From contig JAFGWA010000059.1 in NCBI GenBank assembly GCA_016937715.1, positions 1 to 45,042 on the forward strand: a DNA stretch of 45,042 nucleotides, read 5' to 3'. Shown here in pieces: positions 40,084 to 45,042 of the stretch (its first letter is position 1; every line of letters starts with the position of its first letter). This DNA is from Candidatus Goldiibacteriota bacterium. Its GTDB lineage: Bacteria > Oederibacteriota > PGYV01. A program made the translations under genes and the position numbers. The notes under the pieces are model-generated. The model ran no database searches, had not been told where the DNA came from, and saw only the letters and a list, made by a program, of their open reading frames with translations.

Positions 40084-41555
40084 AGCCTGCAAGAATAATA
40101 ATATCGCTTATTTACGGCGCGCTTTTTGCTGTGTTTTTTTCCGGTGCGGTGCATGAATACAACGCGCTGCTTCAGTTTGTGCCAAAAAGCCAGTTTATGC
40201 CCGCGCTTTTAAAAAGCATAGGAGGAATCACCATTGCCTCTTTTGCGGCGGTGTTTATAACCGTATTAGCGGCTTTGTTTTTTGGAAGGGTATACTGTTC
40301 CTATGTGTGCCCGCTGGGCATATTTCAGGATTTTTTTATATTTTTAAGGTATAAATTTAATCCAAAAAATAAATTTAAATATTCAAAAGGGTACTTTGGT
40401 TTTCACCTCGTAATTCTGGCTGCAGCCGTTCTTACATATGCGGCGGGTGTGGTGTCGGTAATGGCGGTTCTGGAACCGTACAGCGCGGCATCAAGAAGCG
40501 CGGCTTCGTTTTTATCGCGCTCTGCCGTGTCTGCCGGCGTTTTCTGGTATTCTGTATTTTTTGTATTGTTTATGGCGGCTGCCGCGTTTTTTAAAGGCAG
40601 GCTTTTCTGCAATACGCTGTGCCCTGCGGGCGCGGTGCTTGCGCTTATCGCTAAAAAATCTGTTTATAAGATAAAAATAGACGGGGATAAATGCACTCAC
40701 TGCAACAGGTGCGAAGCCGCGTGCAAAGCCGTATGTATTGACCATAAAAATTTAAAAGTGGATTTTGAAAGGTGTGTGGGGTGTTTTAACTGCATAAGCG
40801 CGTGTAAAGATGATGCTATAGGTTATGAAAAAGTATCTGTTAAAAAAAAGGATAATACCAAAAGAAAGACAATAAAAAAACTGGCGGTTTTTACGGCTGC
40901 GGCGGCAGGGCTTACGCTTTTTACAAAAGAAATTTTTGCTTTTAAATCCGCAATTCCCGTAAAAAAGAGCGTGCCGGTATTGCCTCCCGGAGCCGGGTCT
41001 GTTCATCATTATAACAGCCATTGCACCGCGTGCCACGCCTGCGTGACGGCATGCCCTCAAAAAGTTATAGGGGCAAATATGGCTGAATTTGGCGTGTTAA
41101 AACTTATGCAGCCCGTTATGAACTATTCGGTTTCTTACTGCCTGTACGGCTGCAATGAATGTACAAAAGTCTGCCCGACAGGCGCCCTTGAACCGGTTTC
41201 AATAAAAGAAAAAAAGTCAGTTCAGCTTGGCAGGGTACATCTTATAAAAGAAAACTGCATTTCGTGGAGCGACGGCAAACCCTGTACGGTATGCACGGAA
41301 CACTGCCCCACAAAGGCGGTTTACACCGTGCTTCATAATAATGTGGCGGCGCCGGAAATAATCCCTGACATCTGTATAGGGTGCGGCGCCTGCGAATACG
41401 TGTGCCCCGCAGTGCCGCATAAAGCCATTTTTGTGGATGGTTTAAAAAAGCAGGTCAAAGCAGGCGACCCTGTAAAAGCACACAGGCCGGGTGAATGGAA
41501 ATTAACACCTGTAAAAAATGAAAAAAAATCCTCGGGAGGGGACTTCCCTTTCTAA
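40080..41555 (+). CDS. NapH/NapG-like polyferredoxin fusion membrane protein
   Basis: 491 residues from TTG 40080 (overlap TTGA with the DUF362 gene). The first half is NapH-like: four hydrophobic helices with two C-x3-CP motifs (YCSYVCPLG about residue 73, FCNTLCPAG about 177) and two 4Fe-4S sites (CTHCNRCEAAC, CVGCFNCISAC). After a basic hydrophobic segment (KRKTIKKLAVFTAAAAGL) the second half has four more clusters (CTACHACVTACP, C-x3-CNECTKVCP, C-x8-CTVCTEHCP, CIGCGACEYVCP) like NapG/MauM. No NapA is present. It probably carries quinol electrons to a periplasmic partner, perhaps the DUF362 protein. Confidence 0.85.
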   Translation: MKPARIIISLIYGALFAVFFSGAVHEYNALLQFVPKSQFMPALLKSIGGITIASFAAVFITVLAALFFGRVYCSYVCPLGIFQDFFIFLRYKFNPKNKFKYSKGYFGFHLVILAAAVLTYAAGVVSVMAVLEPYSAASRSAASFLSRSAVSAGVFWYSVFFVLFMAAAAFFKGRLFCNTLCPAGAVLALIAKKSVYKIKIDGDKCTHCNRCEAACKAVCIDHKNLKVDFERCVGCFNCISACKDDAIGYEKVSVKKKDNTKRKTIKKLAVFTAAAAGLTLFTKEIFAFKSAIPVKKSVPVLPPGAGSVHHYNSHCTACHACVTACPQKVIGANMAEFGVLKLMQPVMNYSVSYCLYGCNECTKVCPTGALEPVSIKEKKSVQLGRVHLIKENCISWSDGKPCTVCTEHCPTKAVYTVLHNNVAAPEIIPDICIGCGACEYVCPAVPHKAIFVDGLKKQVKAGDPVKAHRPGEWKLTPVKNEKKSSGGDFPF

Positions 41556-41592
41556 ATCAGCCCGCAGTTTTATGCCTGTACAGCCCCTTTGT

Positions 41593-41621
41593 TTGCTATT
41601 GCCGTTTTTAAAGGGTATAAT
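41593..41621 (+). promoter_or_regulatory. sigma70-type promoter
   Basis: TTGCTA (41593-41598), a 17-bp spacer and TATAAT (41616-41621), 37 bases before ATG 41659. Confidence 0.5.
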
Positions 41622-41658
41622 TAGTATGTAAAAAGAGCTGAAATAGGAGGTGAAGGCC

Positions 41659-41847
41659 ATGGGATTCTACAGAACGCAGGCGGAAATAAGAAAAGACAAA
41701 AATCACCCTAAATCATTAAGTGAAGAAAGGCTGGAAGATGTTGAAGAAAGGTTAACCGGGTTGAATATGTTTCAGCAGAAATGGAAATATGGCCTGGAAT
41801 ATATAAGGGACGCAATGGACAGGATGAAAAAAGTGGACAGGAAATAA
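41659..41847 (+). CDS. small charged protein of unknown function
   Basis: 62 residues from ATG 41659 (SD GGAGG, 8-base gap; an in-frame GTG 9 bases upstream overlaps the SD). Very rich in Lys, Glu and Arg and predicted fully helical, with a central LSEERLEDVEERLTGLN segment likely to form a coiled coil. No signal or membrane helix. Own promoter. The next small gene starts 35 bases later, so the two are probably co-transcribed. Confidence 0.5.
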   Translation: MGFYRTQAEIRKDKNHPKSLSEERLEDVEERLTGLNMFQQKWKYGLEYIRDAMDRMKKVDRK

Positions 41848-41882
41848 AAAAGACAGGCATAACGCAGGAAGAGGGTGCTGAC

Positions 41883-42101
41883 ATGACGATTATGGATTTT
41901 TCAGGGAAAAAGATATGCGGGGTAACGGCGGAAGCTATTATCGCGGTAATAAGGCAGAAACAGGCCGCGCATGAGAATAATTTAAGGGAAAAAACAAAAA
42001 TGCGCCTTTATCACCTGTATAACAGGGATTTTTACAGGTTATCAGATATGGATGCCCTTCACAATAAATGGGATAATTTAATAGATAAAATGATGGGATA
42101 A
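41883..42101 (+). CDS. small protein of unknown function
   Basis: 72 residues from ATG 41883 (weak SD GAGGGTG). A longer in-frame reading from 41781 overlaps the upstream gene and lacks an SD. A short N-terminal strand-turn (FSGKKICGVTAEA) is followed by two helices rich in Gln, Lys and Arg (IIAVIRQKQAAHENNLREK, MRLYHLYNRDFYRL). Cytoplasmic, basic. Perhaps nucleic-acid or protein binding, but no family is recognised. Confidence 0.45.
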   Translation: MTIMDFSGKKICGVTAEAIIAVIRQKQAAHENNLREKTKMRLYHLYNRDFYRLSDMDALHNKWDNLIDKMMG

Positions 42102-42146
42102 AAAAGAGACGGTTTTAAATTACCGGCTGTATTTTTAATAATTTTA

Positions 42147-42211
42147 TGTAAAGACGCGTCAGGGTGCGTCTTGTTTTAATATCTTAGACGCAATGTATTG
42201 CGTCTCTACGT
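42147..42211. repeat. inverted pair of B palindromes
   Basis: AAGACGCGTCAGGGTGCGTC (+ copy, degenerate) and GACGCAATGTATTGCGTC followed by TCTACG (- copy), separated by TTGTTTTAATATCTTA. Same geometry as 15844-15919. Confidence 0.65.
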
Positions 42212-42239
42212 TAGAATACAAACCCGCCTGAATTAATAA

Positions 42240-42268
42240 TATACAAATTCCCGCCTGCTCTGTATAAT
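42240..42268 (+). promoter_or_regulatory. sigma70-type promoter of malQ
   Basis: TATACA (42240-42245), a 17-bp spacer and perfect TATAAT (42263-42268), 33 bases before ATG 42302 with SD GGAGG. Confidence 0.5.
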
Positions 42269-42301
42269 ATCACTGTATGACATATCATTAATGGAGGTTA
42301 T

Positions 42302-44122
42302 ATGCCTTTATACCCGGAAGACACGTATGGTTTATTCTTAAAATCGAAAACAGCTGACAAATGGGAACGGTTCGGCGCCAAAAGAAGGGCGGGAGTTTTA
42401 GCTCCTTTATTCTCCTTATATTCCAAAAACAGCACGGGCATTGGCGAGATACCGGATATAAAACTGCTGGCTGACTGGTGCGTACAGGCGGGTTTAAGCG
42501 TAATTCAGTTATTGCCGATGAATGACGCGGGTTTTAATTTTACCCCTTATGACTGCCAGAGCACATTTGCGCTTGACCCTATGTATCTTAGAATAGATGA
42601 AATAAAAGGCAATAAAAAACACGAAGCTGAAATTGTAAAACTTAAAGTTAAATTTCCGGCCGGCGCTAAAAGGGTAAATTATAAGGTAAAGGGCGAAAAA
42701 TTAAGGATTCTCTTTGATATCTTCTCTGATTTTGATATTGAAAATAAGGAGTATAAAAAATTTAAAAGTGCCAATAAATTCTGGCTGGATGATTACGCGG
42801 CATACAAAGCGCTTAAGGATAAATACGAACAGAAAAGCTGGACAGACTGGGAAGAAGTTTACAGGCTAAGGGAAGAGGACGCGGTAAAACTTTTCTGCGA
42901 ACAGGAAAGCGCGGCTTTTGAATTTTACAGGTGGCTGCAGTATGAACTTTACCTGCAGTTTGCCGATGCCAAGAAGTACTGCAATGATAAGGGTGTGTTT
43001 TTACAGGGTGATATCCCTTTTCTGGTGTCGCGCGACAGCGCGGATGTGTGGGCCAACCAGAATTACTTTAAATTAAATTTAAGTTCCGGCGCGCCGCCTG
43101 ATATGTACTTTGCAAAGGGCCAAAAATGGGGAATGCCGCCGTATAACTGGGAGCGCATTGAAAAACACGGTTTTGACTACCTTATTGAAAAAGTAAAATA
43201 TTCCGAAAACTTTTATGATATGTTCCGCATTGACCATTTTGTGGGTCTTTTCAGGCTGTGGACGATAAGCACGGATGAGCCGGACAACACTTACGGTTTA
43301 AACGGGGCTTTTGACCCGCCGGAAGAGGACAAATGGAAAGAAGCGGGGCAGAAGATTCTTGACGCAATGATAAACAGCTGCGATATGCTTCCGTGCGCGG
43401 AAGATTTGGGAGTGGTGCCGGTGTGTTCCTATGAAACGCTTCTGGAATACGGCATCCCCGGAATGGATGTGCAGCGCTGGACGCGCGACTGGGGAAATTC
43501 CTATGATTATAAAAATCCCGGTCAGTACAGGGTAAACGCATCCGCCATAATTTCCAGCCACGACACAAGCCCGTTTCTTTTATGGTGGAAAGAAGAGTGC
43601 GGCACAGTGGACGCGCTGCTTGTGGAAAAACTGTGTGAAGAGAATAATTTTGAAACCGGCGCTGTCAGAAAGGCGCTTTTTCAGCCGGCCGCAAAGAACG
43701 CCGCCAGGATAAGGTTTAAGACAGAACTTAAAAGCGCGGAAGACGTGCTGTCGGCGCTGAATGCTTCGCGCGATAAAGCGTGGATGTTTTATGATATGTT
43801 CAATGAAGCCGCGTTTGAAAAAAAGAAGTTTATGTACTTTACGGGATGTAATGATAATTCCACTGAAAAAGAACTTGTAAAAGCCGCGCTTGTAAAAGCC
43901 AATGAAACCGTGTCCGTATTTTCCATACAGCTTATTGTGGACTGGCTGTCGCTGGGAAATGTTTTTGATAAATGGGACATCCGCGACACAAGGATAAACG
44001 TACCGGGCAGCGTTGATAACAGCAACTGGTCAATTGTAATGCCGCTTTCGCTGGAAGAAATGCTGTCTTTGGAAATAAACGGGCAGATTAAAGAGATAGT
44101 TAAAAAAGCAGACAGAATATAA
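42302..44122 (+). CDS. malQ: 4-alpha-glucanotransferase (amylomaltase, GH77)
   Basis: It transfers alpha-1,4-glucan segments between maltooligosaccharides in starch or glycogen turnover. The GH77 landmarks are present: RRAGVLAPLFSLYSKNSTGIG near the N-terminus in shortened form, QLLPMNDAG, the nucleophile Asp in FRIDHFVGLFRLW, the acid/base Glu in CAEDLGVVP and the stabilising Asp in SSHDTSPF. The 606 residues are longer than typical amylomaltase (about 500) because of a charged insert around residues 110-200. It is cytoplasmic, with its own promoter, and is followed by a small gene after 13 bases. Confidence 0.9.
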   Translation: MPLYPEDTYGLFLKSKTADKWERFGAKRRAGVLAPLFSLYSKNSTGIGEIPDIKLLADWCVQAGLSVIQLLPMNDAGFNFTPYDCQSTFALDPMYLRIDEIKGNKKHEAEIVKLKVKFPAGAKRVNYKVKGEKLRILFDIFSDFDIENKEYKKFKSANKFWLDDYAAYKALKDKYEQKSWTDWEEVYRLREEDAVKLFCEQESAAFEFYRWLQYELYLQFADAKKYCNDKGVFLQGDIPFLVSRDSADVWANQNYFKLNLSSGAPPDMYFAKGQKWGMPPYNWERIEKHGFDYLIEKVKYSENFYDMFRIDHFVGLFRLWTISTDEPDNTYGLNGAFDPPEEDKWKEAGQKILDAMINSCDMLPCAEDLGVVPVCSYETLLEYGIPGMDVQRWTRDWGNSYDYKNPGQYRVNASAIISSHDTSPFLLWWKEECGTVDALLVEKLCEENNFETGAVRKALFQPAAKNAARIRFKTELKSAEDVLSALNASRDKAWMFYDMFNEAAFEKKKFMYFTGCNDNSTEKELVKAALVKANETVSVFSIQLIVDWLSLGNVFDKWDIRDTRINVPGSVDNSNWSIVMPLSLEEMLSLEINGQIKEIVKKADRI

Positions 44123-44135
44123 TAAGGAGGGTACA

Positions 44136-44570
44136 ATGGCTGGGATTTTTCTTGAAGAGCAGAGGCTTTGGAGCGCGAAAGGCACGTATGTTGACGACAA
44201 GGGCAGAAAGATAAAGGCGACAGGGGAAACAGAAGTGCTGTTTAAAAAAGGAAAAATTACGATTGAAAGCACTATGAGGCTTCCGGTTAAATTAAATAAA
44301 GTGCTGGAATTAAAAAACAGCTATACGGTGAAACCGGTTAAAAAAGGGAAACACGAAACTGAATGGGAATCAAAAAACCCTACCAGCGGGAATTTTAAGG
44401 GAAAGTTTTTAATAGCCGGTACCTATATAGTTTCCACATACATCTCCACGGACAATAAATATACCGGTTTTGAAACCTTTGAATTCAGGCAGGACGGAAG
44501 TTATATGAATAAAGGGTATCTGTTTTTTGGCGATAACAAAGTCAGTGAATGGGAAATGATACTTTCGTAA
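44136..44570 (+). CDS. protein of unknown function, predicted beta-barrel fold
   Basis: 144 residues from ATG 44136 with SD AGGAGGG. No signal peptide. The sequence is a series of short beta strands (LWSAKGTYVDD, ITIESTMRLP, TYIVSTYIS, FETFEFRQDGSYMNKGYLFF) with Lys-rich turns, resembling small all-beta ligand-binding or lipocalin-like barrels. I cannot name a family. It follows malQ by 13 bases and shares its transcript, and a perfect 13-bp-stem terminator closes the unit. Confidence 0.6.
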   Translation: MAGIFLEEQRLWSAKGTYVDDKGRKIKATGETEVLFKKGKITIESTMRLPVKLNKVLELKNSYTVKPVKKGKHETEWESKNPTSGNFKGKFLIAGTYIVSTYISTDNKYTGFETFEFRQDGSYMNKGYLFFGDNKVSEWEMILS

Positions 44571-44580
44571 AATTTACAGG

Positions 44581-44632
44581 GGTTATGTGTTTTTTAGTGT
44601 AAAGCTTTTCTGAAAACACATAACCTTTTTTT
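44581..44632 (+). terminator. rho-independent terminator of the malQ operon
   Basis: GGTTATGTGTTTT (44581-44593) and AAAACACATAACC (44613-44625) form a perfect 13-bp stem with a 19-nt loop, followed by TTTTTTT. Confidence 0.88.
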
Positions 44633-44641
44633 ATTTTTGTC

Positions 44642-44674
44642 TTGGCAGCCGCGCCCTTTTAGGGCGCGTTGTTT
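44642..44674 (+). repeat. REP-like palindrome A (copy 13)
   Basis: TTGGCAGC head, stem GCGCCCT/AGGGCGC around TTT, GTTGTTT tail. Directly follows the terminator. Confidence 0.7.
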
Positions 44675-44691
44675 GGTTGTTTGTTTTGTAC

Positions 44692-44724
44692 CGGTAGACG
44701 CGGGTCTTTAGCCCGCGGCAGTTG
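44692..44724 (+). repeat. REP-like palindrome A (copy 14)
   Basis: CGGTAGA with CGCGGG/CCCGCG stem and GCAGTTG tail, the GCGGGTCTTTAGCCCGC sub-type. Confidence 0.75.
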
Positions 44725-44749
44725 TATTTGCTGTTTGCTTTTATTTCCA

Positions 44750-44782
44750 AGCAGCTAAGCGTCCAAGCCTCCAAGCATCCAG
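44750..44782 (-). repeat. octamer-phased tandem repeat (inverted)
   Basis: AAGCAGCT, AAGCGTCC, AAGCCTCC, AAGCATCC in perfect 8-bp phase, the reverse complement of the TTGGAKGC family. Confidence 0.75.
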
Positions 44783-44787
44783 TTTCC

Positions 44788-44991
44788 CAGGTGTTGTGTA
44801 TATTTTTTCAGTGCGCGCCGCAAATTGGTAATCTTGTATTCAAACAACCTTGAAATCTATACTGTGTTAATTCATTGGCAATCGGGAACCCGCGGCACAA
44901 CCGGATTTGCCGGCGTGGCATTAAATCCGTTATGCCGTTTACATACTATGCTTACGCGGCACGCACTGAAAAAACACACCCAACCCCTGTG
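44788..44991 (+). mobile_element. ~204-bp MITE-like element with long terminal inverted repeats (copy 2)
   Basis: Same length and order as 27695-27900. Ends CAGGTGTTGTGTATATTTTT...CAGTGCGCGCCGC and GCGGCACGCACTG...AACCCCTGTG are conserved, the interior is diverged but keeps short hairpins (e.g. CGGGAACCCG, CCGGATTTGCCGG). The AATTTTCCAATTTCGAATT-like flank downstream is also shared by both copies, so the repeat unit may extend about 50 bp further. Confidence 0.65.
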
Positions 44992-45042
44992 TTTTTCTTC
45001 TAATCTTCCAATTTCGAATTCTCGATATTTGTTTTATGTTTA

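Larger units (their letters stand above)
44571..45042. other. 472-bp terminal gap: terminator and repeats only
   Basis: Holds the malQ-operon terminator, two REP-like palindromes, an inverted octamer tract and the second ~205-bp element. No gene supported up to the window end. Confidence 0.65.

Noticed and set aside
1-45042. rRNA, tRNA, prophage, integrase or transposase genes
   Set aside because: None seen on either strand. The repeat elements are non-coding.

Overview
The window looks like one chromosomal segment of an uncultured diderm (Gram-negative-type) bacterium. Lipoprotein lipoboxes, signal-peptide proteins ending in Phe (beta-barrel style), a TonB-type C-terminal domain, a Tat system, an NtrC-type sigma54 activator, and secreted proteins with Thr/Pro-rich linkers and FlgD-like C-terminal domains all fit. 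My best guess is a candidate phylum of the Goldbacteria/Elusimicrobia neighbourhood. That is inference from style only: no rRNA, tRNA or phylogenetic marker was found here. Most genes are on the + strand, start codons TTG and GTG are common, and Shine-Dalgarno sequences (GGAGG, GGTGAT) are clear.

Layout. 1-166: end of a secreted protein. 247-857: an MNT/HEPN (MntA/HepT) toxin-antitoxin pair. 1277-6271: an AT-rich run of exported proteins (Kelch-like lipoprotein, probable outer-membrane barrel, three unknown exported proteins), followed by a SIR2-like protein (6303-7193). 7321-13025: a surface-sugar cluster with complete dTDP-rhamnose-type genes (rmlA, rmlC-like, rmlB, rmlD), a CDP-paratose 2-epimerase-like gene and a glycosyltransferase, then comF. 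13747-15920: a repeat-rich stretch holding a small two-gene module between 72-bp direct repeats, and an exported protein. 16009-19766: queC, then on the - strand an MFS exporter, a flavodoxin/ferredoxin protein and a YvyF-like zinc protein. 19937-27404: a DUF4139 protein, an acyl-CoA synthetase, a TonB-like protein, a Znu/Tro-type metal ABC transporter, a small membrane protein and a glutamine amidotransferase. 27405-28647: 1.2 kb of repeats. 28648-29999: a lipoprotein and an exported protein, closed by a strong terminator. 30082-35636: two paralogous membrane histidine kinases and one NtrC-family regulator. 35694-41555: a VWA secreted protein, MscS, tatA-tatC, a Tat-exported DUF362 protein and a NapH/NapG-like polyferredoxin fusion. 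41659-44570: two small unknown proteins, malQ and an unknown protein. 44571-45042: terminator and repeats.

The most interesting signal lies between the two kinases (32050-32321). A near-consensus sigma54 -24/-12 promoter is followed about 90 nt later by a strong rho-independent terminator, with no ORF between them. Next to an NtrC-type activator this looks like a sigma54-controlled small RNA, a logic resembling CbrAB-CrcZ of Pseudomonas. The second signal is the intergenic repeat system: 14 REP-like palindromes with compensatory stem changes, a second palindrome family, 8-bp-phased degenerate tandem repeats, and two copies plus a solo end of a ~205-bp element with long terminal inverted repeats. 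No transposase is present in the window to explain them.
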